64,000 nucleotides of DNA from Dyella sedimenti (GTDB lineage Bacteria > Pseudomonadota > Gammaproteobacteria > Xanthomonadales > Rhodanobacteraceae), in assembly GCF_022760995.1 (NCBI RefSeq), contig NZ_JAKWJO010000009.1, forward strand, positions 62,001-126,000, in the 5' to 3' direction. The notes beneath the pieces are model-generated. The model had not been told where the DNA came from, did no database searches, and saw only the letters and a list, made by a program, of their open reading frames with translations. Both the position numbers and the translations under genes were made by a program. Below, piece after piece: positions 50,964-60,285 of this stretch; position 1 is the first letter of the stretch; each line of letters starts with the position of its first letter.

Positions 50964-51953
50964 ATGGAAAATCGTGCCTTCACCCAGACGGATACCGCCG
51001 TGTCTTCCCAACTCGAACAACTGCGCCAGTACACCACCGTGGTCGCCGACACCGGCGATATCGAAGCCATCGCCCGTTATCGCCCGGTCGACGCCACCAC
51101 CAACCCCTCGCTGCTGCTGAAGGCCACCGAGCTGCCGGCCTATGCGCCGCTGATCGACGAGGCCGTGGCCTGGGCCAAGGGCCGCAGCACGTCGCATGAG
51201 CAGCGCCTGCTGGATGCCAGCGACCACCTGGCCGTGGCGGTGGGCCGCAAGATCGTCGAGCTGGTGCCCGGCCGCGTCTCCACCGAGGTCGATGCGCGCC
51301 TCTCGTTCGACACGGAAGCCACCATCGCCAAGGCCGAGCGCCTGATCGAGCTGTACGAGCAGGCGGGCGTGAAGCGCGACCGCATCCTCATCAAGATCGC
51401 CTCCACCTGGGAAGGCATCCGCGCTGCCGAGCAACTGGAAAAACGCGGCATCCAGTGCAACCTCACCCTGCTGTTCTCGTTCGAGCAGGCGGTGGCCTGC
51501 GCCGAGGCCGGCGTATTCCTGATCTCGCCCTTCGTGGGCCGCATCATGGACTGGTACGTGAGCAACACCGGTACCAAGAGCTACGCGCCGGACGACGACC
51601 CGGGCGTGCGGTCGGTGCGCCGCATCTATGCCTGGTACAAGCAGCACGGCTTCGCCACCGTGGTGATGGGTGCGAGCTTCCGCAACATCGGCCAGATCCA
51701 GGCGCTGGCCGGCTGCGACCGCCTCACCATCAGCCCGGACCTGCTGGAGAAGCTCGACCACGAGAACGCCCCGCTGGCACGGGCGCTCAGCGACGGCGGC
51801 GCCACCGAGGCCAAGCCCGCGCCGCTCAGCGAGGCCGCCTTCCGCTGGGGCCACAACGAGGACGCCATGGCCACCGACAAGCTGGCCGACGGCATCCGCA
51901 AGTTCGCCGCCGACCAGCGCAAGCTGGAAACGCTGCTGGCCGGCAAGCTCTGA
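50964..51953 (+). CDS. tal: transaldolase
   Basis: A 329-residue TIM-barrel enzyme of the non-oxidative pentose phosphate pathway. DATTNPSLLLKA is the classic TalA/B opening, and the Schiff-base lysine is in RILIKIASTWEGI. It follows priA by 45 bases on the same strand and may be co-transcribed. ATG 50964 is given; GTG 51000 (VSSQLEQLRQYTTVV) would match the usual family N-terminus better. Confidence 0.95.
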   Translation: MENRAFTQTDTAVSSQLEQLRQYTTVVADTGDIEAIARYRPVDATTNPSLLLKATELPAYAPLIDEAVAWAKGRSTSHEQRLLDASDHLAVAVGRKIVELVPGRVSTEVDARLSFDTEATIAKAERLIELYEQAGVKRDRILIKIASTWEGIRAAEQLEKRGIQCNLTLLFSFEQAVACAEAGVFLISPFVGRIMDWYVSNTGTKSYAPDDDPGVRSVRRIYAWYKQHGFATVVMGASFRNIGQIQALAGCDRLTISPDLLEKLDHENAPLARALSDGGATEAKPAPLSEAAFRWGHNEDAMATDKLADGIRKFAADQRKLETLLAGKL

Positions 51954-51958
51954 AAGCA

Positions 51959-51986
51959 GGAACGCCCCGGCTGACCGGGGCGTTCC
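51959..51986 (+). terminator. Rho-independent terminator after tal
   Basis: GGAACGCCCCGG pairs perfectly with CCGGGGCGTTCC around CTGA, six bases after the transaldolase stop, with a short T/G-rich tail. Confidence 0.85.
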
Positions 51987-52003
51987 TGTTCGCGCGATTT
52001 TCT

Positions 52004-52080
52004 GCAGGAGCGCACCCTGTGCGCGACAAGCCGGCGCAGCGTGAGGCGATGCCTGCGGTCGCGCACAGGGGCGCTCCTAC
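52004..52080. repeat. inverted pair of REP-like elements
   Basis: The left arm at 52004-52027 has the GGAGCGCACCCTGTGCGCGA core; the complementary right arm at 52058-52080 lacks one base of the core. It fills the space between the tal terminator and the convergent outer-membrane efflux gene. Confidence 0.85.
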
Positions 52081-52092
52081 AGGTGCAGGCCC

Positions 52093-53556
52093 TTACTTGA
52101 TTCCCTTTGCCTTCGCTTCCTGCGCAAGGCGCTCCGGCGCGATCTCCTCGCTGGACCAGCCGCCGCCCAGCGCGCGTACCAGGCCCACGCTGGCGCGCAA
52201 CTGGTCGGTCTGCAGGCCCAGCAGGGTCAGGTGCGCATCCAACGAAGCCACCTGCGCGGTCACCACGTCGAGGTAGCTGTTGGCGCCCTGCTTGTACAGC
52301 GCCAGCGACAGGTTCAGCGTGCGATCCGCCGCGGTGGTGGCATCCTTCTGGTCGACCAGCGCATTGCCATCGTTGACCAGCAGCGACTGGTTGTCCTCCA
52401 CTTGCTGGAACGCGGTGAGCACGGTGCTGCGGTACTGCGCGCTGGCCTGGTCGAAGGCCGCGTGCGCCGCATCGACCTGCGCCCGGCGACGGCCACCGTC
52501 GAACACGTCCATCAGCAGGCTCGGTCCCAGCGCCCACACCTGGCTTGGCGCGGTCAGCAGGTTGCCCCAGCCGCTGCTGCCGAAGCCGCCGCCCGCGCTG
52601 AGCGTGAGCGACGGGAAGAAGGCCGAGCGCGCCACGCCGATCTGCGCATTGGCCGCCTCGGTGCGCCGCTCGGCGGCGGCGATGTCCGGCCGGCGTTGCA
52701 ACAGCGTCGACGGCAGCCCGACCGGAACCACCGGCATCGCCGGCAGCTCGGTCTTCGATTCCAGTGCGAAGGTCGAGGCGGACTGCCCCACCAGCACCGC
52801 GATGGCGTGTTGCAGCAGTTCGCGCTGCGCCTTGGTCTGCGACAGCTGCGAGCGTGTGGACGACAGCTGCGTCTGCGCGCGGTCCACGTCCAAGCCCGAC
52901 ACCGCGCCGCCCTCGTGCAGCGTACGGGTCAGCTGCAGCGCGCGCTGGTAGGCGTCCACGCTCTTCTGCAGCAGGTCGATCTGGCGGTCCAGGCCCACCA
53001 GCACCAGATAGCTGTCGGCCAGCGAAGCTTCCAGGCTCAGCCGCACCGATGCCAGGTCGGCGGCGGAAGCCTGCATGTCGGCGCGGCCGGCGGCCACGTT
53101 GTCGTGCACGCGGCCCCACAGGTCCACTTCGTAGCTGGCCTGGCCGGTCAGCGAGTAGGCGTCGTACCAGGTCGGCGAGGTCGGGCCGCGCAGCGCCGAG
53201 TTGTCGGACTGGCGGTTGCGGATGGCGCTCGCGCCCAGCGATACCTGCGGGAACAGATCCGCCCGCACCTGCCGCAGGAAGTCGCGCGACTGCCGGTAGC
53301 TGGCATCGGCCGCGGCCAGATCGGCATTGTGCGCGATCAGCTGGTTTTCCAGCTCGTCCAGGCGTGCATCGCCATACAGTTTCCACCAGCCCTCGCGCGG
53401 CAGCTGGTCGGCCGGCGCGGCGCTGGTCCAGGGACCGGCCGACTGGTAGCTGTCGGCCACCGGCGCCGCCGGCGGCTTGTAGCTGGGCGCCAGCGAGCAC
53501 GCGCCCAGCGCCAGCGTGGCCGCGAGCGTCGCGGCAAGGCTCTTAGGCTTTGTCAT
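52093..53556 (-). CDS. RND efflux outer-membrane factor lipoprotein (NodT-type)
   Basis: A 487-residue outer-membrane channel subunit. The lipobox LGACS after a short signal peptide (residues 1-20) and the repeated TolC-like barrel/coiled-coil pattern (VDLWGRV, GLPSTLLQRRPDIAAAE) define the NodT family. Its ATG 53556 overlaps the end of the adaptor gene by 14 bases, so translation is coupled. It completes a permease-adaptor-channel operon. Function is export of unknown compounds across both membranes. Confidence 0.92.
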   Translation of the reverse strand: MTKPKSLAATLAATLALGACSLAPSYKPPAAPVADSYQSAGPWTSAAPADQLPREGWWKLYGDARLDELENQLIAHNADLAAADASYRQSRDFLRQVRADLFPQVSLGASAIRNRQSDNSALRGPTSPTWYDAYSLTGQASYEVDLWGRVHDNVAAGRADMQASAADLASVRLSLEASLADSYLVLVGLDRQIDLLQKSVDAYQRALQLTRTLHEGGAVSGLDVDRAQTQLSSTRSQLSQTKAQRELLQHAIAVLVGQSASTFALESKTELPAMPVVPVGLPSTLLQRRPDIAAAERRTEAANAQIGVARSAFFPSLTLSAGGGFGSSGWGNLLTAPSQVWALGPSLLMDVFDGGRRRAQVDAAHAAFDQASAQYRSTVLTAFQQVEDNQSLLVNDGNALVDQKDATTAADRTLNLSLALYKQGANSYLDVVTAQVASLDAHLTLLGLQTDQLRASVGLVRALGGGWSSEEIAPERLAQEAKAKGIK

Positions 53557-54742
53557 GGGGCTTCCCCGCCGGTTCCGGGCTCCTGGCGATGCGCACCTGG
53601 TCGCCATCGACCAAGCCGTCGGGCGGGTTGATGATCACGCGGTCGCCTTGTCCCAGGCCCGAGCCGATTTCCACCGTCTTGCCGTAGTCGCGGCGGATGG
53701 TCACCGCCTTGAAGTGCACGTGGTCGTCATTGTCCAGCGTGGCTACGTGCAGACCCTTGTCGTCGAAGATCAGCGCCTCGGCGGGCACCCGCAGCCCCAG
53801 GGCATTGGCGGCGATGTTGAAGCTCACGCTGGCGTAGCTGCTCGGCAGCAGCTTGCCGTCGGGATTGTTCACCAGCAGCTGTACCAGGGTCGTGCCCGAG
53901 GTGGGCGTGATCGCGCGCGCATCGGCCTCCACCTTGGCGGTGAAGGTCTGGCCAGGGTATTCCGGCACGGTCAGCGTGGCCTCGTCGCCGCGGTGGATGC
54001 TGGGCGCATACACCTGCGGCACGCGCACGTACACGCGCAGCTTGCCGGTATCCGATACCTGGAACAGCGGCGTACCGCCGGCGCTGTCCGCCGTCACCAG
54101 CGCGCCCACGTCGGTATTGCGCGCGGTCACGCGGCCATCGAACGGCGCGATGATGCGCGCATACGACTTCAGCGCCTTCAGGCGGTCGAGGTTGGCCTGC
54201 GCCGCATTGACCTGCGCCTGCTTGGCCGCGTAGTCGCCGTTGTACTGGTCCACCGACTGCTGCGACACCGAATCGGGATCGGTCGCGCGCAGCGCCTGCC
54301 AGCGCTTGGCGGTGGTAGCGGCCAGCGCGGCGTTCGCCTTGGCGCTGGCCAGGTCCGCCTGCGCCTGCAGCAGCTGCTGGTCGAGGTCGGGCGTATCGAT
54401 CTCGGCCAGCAGGTCGCCGGCCTTCACCGGCGCGCCGATGTCCTTGTTCCATGACTTCAGGTAGCCGCTGGTGCGCGCATAGATCGGCGCGTTGGTGAAC
54501 GCGTCCATCTGCGCGGGCAACTCCAGCGGCGCCTTGCCGTCGGCCGATTCGGGCTCGGACACGGTCACGGTGGGAATGGCCTGCTCGTCGGTCCATTGGC
54601 GCAGGCTGCGCGCCTCGGACAGGCGCGTGGCGACGCCGATCACCACGATCGAGCCGAACACGACCGCGCCGATCGCGGCGGCCAGGCGAAGCCGGCGCGG
54701 CGAAGGCGTCGACTCGGGAAGCGTAGTGAGATGCTCAGACAT
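53543..54742 (-). CDS. RND efflux periplasmic adaptor (membrane fusion protein)
   Basis: A 399-residue HlyD/AcrA-type protein: an N-terminal membrane anchor (residues 18-38), a lipoyl-like domain (IYARTSGYLKSWNKDIGAPVKAGDLLAEID), a coiled-coil hairpin with QADLASAKANAALA, and beta-barrel. ATG 54742 overlaps the permease stop by 8 bases. It would join the permease and outer-membrane factor encoded on either side. Confidence 0.92.
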   Translation of the reverse strand: MSEHLTTLPESTPSPRRLRLAAAIGAVVFGSIVVIGVATRLSEARSLRQWTDEQAIPTVTVSEPESADGKAPLELPAQMDAFTNAPIYARTSGYLKSWNKDIGAPVKAGDLLAEIDTPDLDQQLLQAQADLASAKANAALAATTAKRWQALRATDPDSVSQQSVDQYNGDYAAKQAQVNAAQANLDRLKALKSYARIIAPFDGRVTARNTDVGALVTADSAGGTPLFQVSDTGKLRVYVRVPQVYAPSIHRGDEATLTVPEYPGQTFTAKVEADARAITPTSGTTLVQLLVNNPDGKLLPSSYASVSFNIAANALGLRVPAEALIFDDKGLHVATLDNDDHVHFKAVTIRRDYGKTVEIGSGLGQGDRVIINPPDGLVDGDQVRIARSPEPAGKPHDKA

Positions 54743-57700
54743 GGACAGGTTCTCCGGCAGCGGGAGCCGAATCAGGCGCGCGGCCACGCCGCGCATGCAC
54801 GATGGAAAAGACGACGGGAACGAAGATCAGCGTGGCGGTGGTGGCGAACAGCAGGCCGCCGATCACGGCGCGGCCCAGCGGCGCGTTCTGCTCGCCGCCG
54901 TCGCCCAGGCCCAGCGCCATCGGCACCATGCCGATGATCATGGCCAGCGCGGTCATCAGCACCGGGCGGAAGCGGACGAAGCCGGCCTCGCGCGCCGCCA
55001 GCGTGGCGTCGCCGTGGATGGACAGGCGCTCGCGGCAGAAACTCACCACCAGCACCGAGTTGGCGGTGGCCACGCCCATGCACATGATCGCGCCGGTCAG
55101 CGCGGGCACCGAGAGCGTGGTGTGCGTGAGGAACAGCATCCACACGATGCCGGCCAGCGCGGCGGGCAGCGCGGTGATGATTACGAATGGGTCGGTCCAC
55201 GACTGGAAGTTCACCACGATCAGCAGGTACACCAGCACGGCCGAGCCCAGCAGGCCGAACAGCAGGCCCGAGTAGGCATCGTGCATGGTCTGCACCTGGC
55301 CCAGCAGCGCGATGCTGGCACCCTTGGGCTTGGCTTGCTCGGTATCCTTCAGGACCTTCTGGATGTCGGACGCCACCGCGCCCAGGTCACGGCCCTGCGT
55401 GGTGGCGAAGATCTCCACCATCGACTGGATGTTGTACTGGCTTACCACGATGTTGCTGTGCGTACGCGTCACATTGGCCAGCGCGCCCAGCACCTGCGGA
55501 TTGCCGCCGTTCTTGGCGGTGATCGGCAGGTTGCTCAGCTGGGCCAGCGAGTCGAGCCGATACTGCGGCACCTGCGCCGAGATCGGGTAGGTGACGTTGT
55601 TGTCCGGGTTGAGCCAGTAGGTCGGCGCCACCTGCGCGGTACCCGAGAGGTCGGCCACCAGGCTGCTGGTGACGTCGCCCTCGGTGAGGCCCAGCAGCTG
55701 CGCGCGGGTACGGTCCACGTCGATGCGGAACGTGGGCTCGGCCTGCGACTGCTGGATGCGTGCGTCGGCCACGCCGGGAATCTGGCGGATCTTGTTCAGC
55801 AGCAGGTTCGCGTAGGCGAAGTTGTCGGACAGGTGGAAGCCGCGGACCTGCAGGTCGATCGGCGCCGGCGAGCCGAAGTTCAGGATCTGGCTGACGATGT
55901 CCGCCGGCGGGAACGCGAACGTCGTGCCCGGGAACAGCCTGGGCAGCTTCTCGCGCAGGATTTTCACGTACTCCGCGCTCGGGCGATGGCCTTCCTTCAG
56001 CGAGATCTGGATGTCGCCGTCCTGCTCGCCGATCTCGCCGGTGTTGTTGTAGATCGTGTTGATCGAGCTGGAATACAGGCCGATGTTGTCGACCATCGCA
56101 TCCAGTTCATCCGGCGGGATGATCTGGCGGATGGCCTTCTCCATGTCGGCGAACTGCGCCGAGGTCACTTCCACGCGACTGCCCACCGGTATGCGGGCAT
56201 GGACCAGGATCTGGCCGCCGTCCACGTCGGGGAAAAAGTTGCTGCCCAGGCCCAGCACCAGCAGGAACGACAGCAGCACGAAACCGAGGAAGCCGGCCAC
56301 GAACACCTTGCGATGATGCAGAGCCAGGTTGAGCACGCCGCTGTAGCCGGCGCGGAACGTCTCGAAGCGATCCACGAAGGCGCGCTGGAAACGGCCCAGC
56401 ACGGTCTTAGGCGGCGGCAGCGGCAGGTGCTGGCCGTGCTCGTCCACCGTCGCCGGGTGCATCTGCAGCAGGTACTTGGCCATGGTCAGCACCAGCGTAC
56501 GCGACAGGATGAACGAGAAGATCATCGCGAAGATCACCGCCTCGGCCATTGGCACGAACAGGTAGCGCGCCACGCCCGGCAGGAAGAACATCGGTACGAA
56601 CACGATGCAGATGCAGCACAGCGACACGAACGCCGGCACGATGATCTGCGCCGAGCCGTCCACGATCGCGGTGATGACGTCCTTGCCCTGCTCCAGGTGC
56701 CAGTTGATGTTCTCGATGGTCACCGTGGCCTCGTCCACCAGGATGCCCACCGCCAACGCCAGGCCGCCCAGCGTCATGATGTTGAGCGTCTGGCCGATCG
56801 CCGACAGGGTGAACACCGAGCCCAGCACCGCCAGTGGGATCGAGGTGGTGATGATCAGCGTCGAGCGCCAACTGCCCAGGAACAGCAGGATCATCAGACT
56901 GGTCAGCGCCGCCGCGATGATGCCCTCGCGAACCACGCCGTCGATCGACGAGCGCACGAACACCGACTGGTCGCCGATCGGCGTCACCGTCAGGTTGTCC
57001 GGCAAGGCGTCCTTCAGCGCCGCCAGGTGCTCGCGGATGCCGGCGACGATCGCCAGGGTGGAGGTCGAGCCGTTCTTCAGCACCGACAGCAGGCTCGAGC
57101 GCACGCCATCGACGTGCACGATGTTGGTCTGCGGCGGCGCGCCGTCGCGCACGTGCGCCACGTCGCGGATGTAGATCGTGGTGCCGTTGGCGCTCTTGAC
57201 CGGCAGGTCTTCCAGCTCATCCGCGTGGATGGCGGCATTGTTCAGTACCATCACGTATTCGTACTTGCCGATCTTCTGCGTGCCGATCGGGCTGATCTGC
57301 TGCTGCGCCGCCAGCGCGTTGGCCACGTCCTGCGCCGACAGGCCGCGCGCCTGCAGCGCGGCCGGATCCACGTCCAGCTGGATCTGGCGCGTCTTGCCGC
57401 CGAACGGATAGGGAATCGCCGCACCGGGCACCGTCACCAGCTGCGGGCGCAGCAGGTTGAGGCCAAGGTCGCCCAGCTGCTGCTCGGAAAGGCCCTTGCC
57501 CGACAGCGCCAGCTGCAGGATCGGCACCGTCGAGGCGTTGTAGTTCACGATCAGCGGCGGCGTCGCGCCCGGCGGCATCTGCTTGAGCAAGGTCTGCGCG
57601 ATCGCGGTCACCTGCGCATTGGCCACCGCGATGTTCACACCCGGCTGGAAGAAGATCTTGGTGATGCCCATGCCATTGATCGAGGTCGACTCGATGTGCT

Positions 57701-57938
57701 CGATGTCGTTGACCGTGGTGGTGAGCGTGCGCTCGAACGGCGTGTTCATGCGACCCGCCATCTGGTCGGGCGTCATGCCGGTGAACTGCCAGGACACCGC
57801 GATCACCGGGATGTTGATCTCGGGAAAGATGTCGGTGGGCGTACGCAGGGCCGACAGCACCCCGAAGATCAGAATGAGCAGTGCGAAGACAACGAAAGTG
57901 TAGGGCCGCGTTAGCGCGATCCGGACGATGCCGAGCAT
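54735..57938 (-). CDS. RND-superfamily efflux permease (HAE1/AcrB-like)
   Basis: A 1067-residue inner-membrane proton-driven pump with twelve helices and two large periplasmic loops. The proton-relay region GGLALAVGILVDEATVTIEN has a Glu where the HAE1 pattern usually has the second Asp of a DD pair, a change worth noting; the second-half region MCMGVATANSVLVV matches the paired helix. GGAATTCC precedes the ATG. It is the first gene of the permease-adaptor-channel operon, opposite to the more common adaptor-first order, and lies 113 bases downstream of the histidine kinase. Confidence 0.92.
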   Translation of the reverse strand: MLGIVRIALTRPYTFVVFALLILIFGVLSALRTPTDIFPEINIPVIAVSWQFTGMTPDQMAGRMNTPFERTLTTTVNDIEHIESTSINGMGITKIFFQPGVNIAVANAQVTAIAQTLLKQMPPGATPPLIVNYNASTVPILQLALSGKGLSEQQLGDLGLNLLRPQLVTVPGAAIPYPFGGKTRQIQLDVDPAALQARGLSAQDVANALAAQQQISPIGTQKIGKYEYVMVLNNAAIHADELEDLPVKSANGTTIYIRDVAHVRDGAPPQTNIVHVDGVRSSLLSVLKNGSTSTLAIVAGIREHLAALKDALPDNLTVTPIGDQSVFVRSSIDGVVREGIIAAALTSLMILLFLGSWRSTLIITTSIPLAVLGSVFTLSAIGQTLNIMTLGGLALAVGILVDEATVTIENINWHLEQGKDVITAIVDGSAQIIVPAFVSLCCICIVFVPMFFLPGVARYLFVPMAEAVIFAMIFSFILSRTLVLTMAKYLLQMHPATVDEHGQHLPLPPPKTVLGRFQRAFVDRFETFRAGYSGVLNLALHHRKVFVAGFLGFVLLSFLLVLGLGSNFFPDVDGGQILVHARIPVGSRVEVTSAQFADMEKAIRQIIPPDELDAMVDNIGLYSSSINTIYNNTGEIGEQDGDIQISLKEGHRPSAEYVKILREKLPRLFPGTTFAFPPADIVSQILNFGSPAPIDLQVRGFHLSDNFAYANLLLNKIRQIPGVADARIQQSQAEPTFRIDVDRTRAQLLGLTEGDVTSSLVADLSGTAQVAPTYWLNPDNNVTYPISAQVPQYRLDSLAQLSNLPITAKNGGNPQVLGALANVTRTHSNIVVSQYNIQSMVEIFATTQGRDLGAVASDIQKVLKDTEQAKPKGASIALLGQVQTMHDAYSGLLFGLLGSAVLVYLLIVVNFQSWTDPFVIITALPAALAGIVWMLFLTHTTLSVPALTGAIMCMGVATANSVLVVSFCRERLSIHGDATLAAREAGFVRFRPVLMTALAMIIGMVPMALGLGDGGEQNAPLGRAVIGGLLFATTATLIFVPVVFSIVHARRGRAPDSAPAAGEPVHV

Positions 57939-58051
57939 GTGGGGAATTCCGTGCGCGAATGATGCGTCGCGGCAAATTTTCGCACGGGTTCAGCGCGCCC
58001 GGATCACCCGGACGCATGAAGATATTTTCATGTTCGCGCGGGCGCGAATGC

Positions 58052-59482
58052 TCAGGCGACGGCGGCCGTGACTTCCGGCACGGCGCGCGACAGGCAGGTA
58101 CCCGGCTTCTCGCCCGGCGCGAGCGCATAGCAATACAGCGTGAGACGCGCGCCGCTGGTGGCCTGGCCGATGTCCAGCGCATAGCCATGCAGGCGCACGA
58201 TCGCGCTGACGATGCTCAGCCCCAGTCCCGAACCGGCCGTGGTGCGGCTGTTGTCGCCGCGATAGAAACGCCGCGTGACAGCGTCGCGCTCGTCCGCCGG
58301 AATGCCCGGCCCGCTGTCGATGATGTCGATGCGCGGCCCGCGCTTGTCCATGCTCGCGCGCAGGCTCACCCGTCCGCCAGGCGGAGTGAACTTGATTGCA
58401 TTGCCCACGAGATTGGCCAATGCCTCGAACAGCAGGTGCGCATCGGCACGCACCGGCGCGAGCGGCTGCACATCCAGGTCGAAGGGCTGGTTGCGATCCT
58501 CCGCCACCGGCGTGTAGAACTCATGCACCTGGCGCAGCACCTGGCCGACGTCGACCTCGTCGAAGCAGGCCGCGCGGTTGCGGTCCTCCAGCTCGGACAC
58601 GCGCAGCAGCGCGCGGAAGCGCGTCAGCACCGCGTCGATGTCGACCATGCAGGCCTCGACCAGGGCCGCCTCCGGTTGGCCATCCAATTGCTGCTGGGTG
58701 CGGTACAGCCGCGCGCGCAGCCGGGTGAGCGGCGTGCGGAGGTCGTGCGCGATGTTGTCGCAAACGCCCTTCACTTCGTTCATCAGGCGCTCGATCTCGC
58801 CCAGCATGGTGTTGACGATGGCGGCCAGCTGGTCGAGCTCGTCGCCGCGCCGGCTGACTGGCAGGCGCTTGGACAGGTCGCCCTGGCGGATCGGGTCGGT
58901 GGCGTCCTGCAGGGCGCGGATGCGCTTCTGCGGTCCGCGCCGCAGCAGGAAGCCGCCCAACAGGCCGGGAATGATGGTCAGCGAGATGCCCCACAGCAAC
59001 GCGCGCCGGATGATCGCGCCGATGCCGTCGATGGTGCTGGTGTCCTTGGCGATCACCAGGATGCTGCCATTGGGCAGCCGGGTGGCCAGGCCGCGCGCGC
59101 GCACGCGCTCGGCATCCCGGTCCGGGCGCGGCAGGCCATGCTTGAGCAGATGCACCTGGCCGTCCTGCGGCAGCGAGACCGGCAGGCGATCGATATTGCC
59201 GGCGACCGGGCGATGGTCGCGATCGAACAAACCCACCGACATGATGCCGTGCGGATCGATCGCGCTGGCCGCGTCCACCGTCGCCGGCAGGCGCTCGGGA
59301 TCGGTCGAGGCGATGTAGTGCATGCGCTGCAGCAGCATCTGGTCGATCACGCTGTTGAGGTAGCGCGAGGTCTCCCACTGGATCGTGCCGACCAGCACGA
59401 AGCCCCACAGCGTGAACAGCGCGCCGTAGATCAGGATCAGCCGCGAGGTGGCCGAATGCCAGGCCTTGGGGGATGCGTTCAT
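58052..59482 (-). CDS. sensor histidine kinase
   Basis: A 476-residue inner-membrane kinase. One helix lies near residues 15-37, a periplasmic sensor follows, then a second helix and HAMP. The phosphoacceptor box is CDNIAHDLRTPLTRLRARL, with N box NLVGNAIKFTPPGG, G1 DSGPGIP and G2 GSGLGLSI. The start overlaps the regulator's stop by four bases (ATGA). It sits upstream of the efflux operon and probably senses an envelope or toxic signal. Confidence 0.93.
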   Translation of the reverse strand: MNASPKAWHSATSRLILIYGALFTLWGFVLVGTIQWETSRYLNSVIDQMLLQRMHYIASTDPERLPATVDAASAIDPHGIMSVGLFDRDHRPVAGNIDRLPVSLPQDGQVHLLKHGLPRPDRDAERVRARGLATRLPNGSILVIAKDTSTIDGIGAIIRRALLWGISLTIIPGLLGGFLLRRGPQKRIRALQDATDPIRQGDLSKRLPVSRRGDELDQLAAIVNTMLGEIERLMNEVKGVCDNIAHDLRTPLTRLRARLYRTQQQLDGQPEAALVEACMVDIDAVLTRFRALLRVSELEDRNRAACFDEVDVGQVLRQVHEFYTPVAEDRNQPFDLDVQPLAPVRADAHLLFEALANLVGNAIKFTPPGGRVSLRASMDKRGPRIDIIDSGPGIPADERDAVTRRFYRGDNSRTTAGSGLGLSIVSAIVRLHGYALDIGQATSGARLTLYCYALAPGEKPGTCLSRAVPEVTAAVA

Positions 59483-60174
59483 GACATCGTCGCCGTTTCG
59501 GAAGCCGCTGCGATCATATAGCCGGTGCCGCGCACGGTATGGATCAGCGCCGGCTGCCCCACGCCGTCGATCTTGCGCCGCAGGCGGCCGATATGGACGT
59601 CGATCACGTTGGTGCCCGGATCGAAGTGGAAGCCCCACACCGTCTCGAAGATCATGGTGCGGGTGAGTACCTGCCCGGAATTGCGCATCAGGAACTCGAG
59701 CAGGCGGTATTCAGTGGGCAACAGCGTCAGCGGCTGGCCGCCGCGATAGGCCACGTGGCTGACCAGGTCCAGTTCCAGGTCCGCCACGCGCAGGCGCTGC
59801 GCGGCCTGCGGCTGGCGGCGACGCAGCAGCACCTCGGCGCGGGCGGCCATCTCGTCGGGCGCGAATGGCTTGGTCAGGTAGTCGTCGCCACCGGCGCGCA
59901 GGCCACGCACGCGCTCGTCGACATCGCTCAGCGCGCTTATCATCAGCACCGGCGTATCGATCTGGGCCCGGCGCATCTCGGCCACCACGTCGATGCCGTC
60001 CAGGCCCGGCAGCATGCGGTCCAGCGTCACCAGGTCGTAATGGCCCTGCCGCGCGCGTTCCAGCCCCTCGCTGCCGTCGGCCACCCATTCGGCGACCATG
60101 CCGTGCACGCTCAACTCCGCGACGATCTCGCGCGCGGTGGTTTCGTCGTCTTCGATGACCAGCACTCGGGACAT
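59479..60174 (-). CDS. OmpR-family response regulator
   Basis: A 231-residue regulator: receiver with acidic pair EDD (residues 8-10), phosphoacceptor Asp52 in DLVTLDRMLPGLDG and Lys102 in LTKPF, then a winged-helix domain ending GTGYMIA. It is coupled to the downstream kinase. ATG 60174 gives the family length. As the kinase, efflux permease, adaptor and channel all follow on the same strand, this is the likely local activator. Confidence 0.93.
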   Translation of the reverse strand: MSRVLVIEDDETTAREIVAELSVHGMVAEWVADGSEGLERARQGHYDLVTLDRMLPGLDGIDVVAEMRRAQIDTPVLMISALSDVDERVRGLRAGGDDYLTKPFAPDEMAARAEVLLRRRQPQAAQRLRVADLELDLVSHVAYRGGQPLTLLPTEYRLLEFLMRNSGQVLTRTMIFETVWGFHFDPGTNVIDVHIGRLRRKIDGVGQPALIHTVRGTGYMIAAASETATMS

Positions 60175-60240
60175 AGCGAGAGGAAAAACCGGGAATCCAG
60201 ATCCAGGGGATGCGGAGCCTGCCCCGTCTCCGCACAGCGA

Positions 60241-60262
60241 AACGGCCCCGTGCGGGGCCGTT
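60241..60262 (-). terminator. terminator after rpoH
   Basis: AACGGCCCC pairs perfectly with GGGGCCGTT around GTGC, in the gap between the rpoH stop and the response regulator start, with a short T-run on the minus strand. Confidence 0.7.
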
Positions 60263-60285
60263 GGCATGTTACGCCGATCCGTCGC

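Noticed and set aside
54492..57914. An 1140-residue open frame on the plus strand
   Set aside because: It is antisense to the RND permease, has no Shine-Dalgarno and reads as His/Arg/Gln/Asp-rich low-information sequence, the usual shadow of a GC-rich gene.
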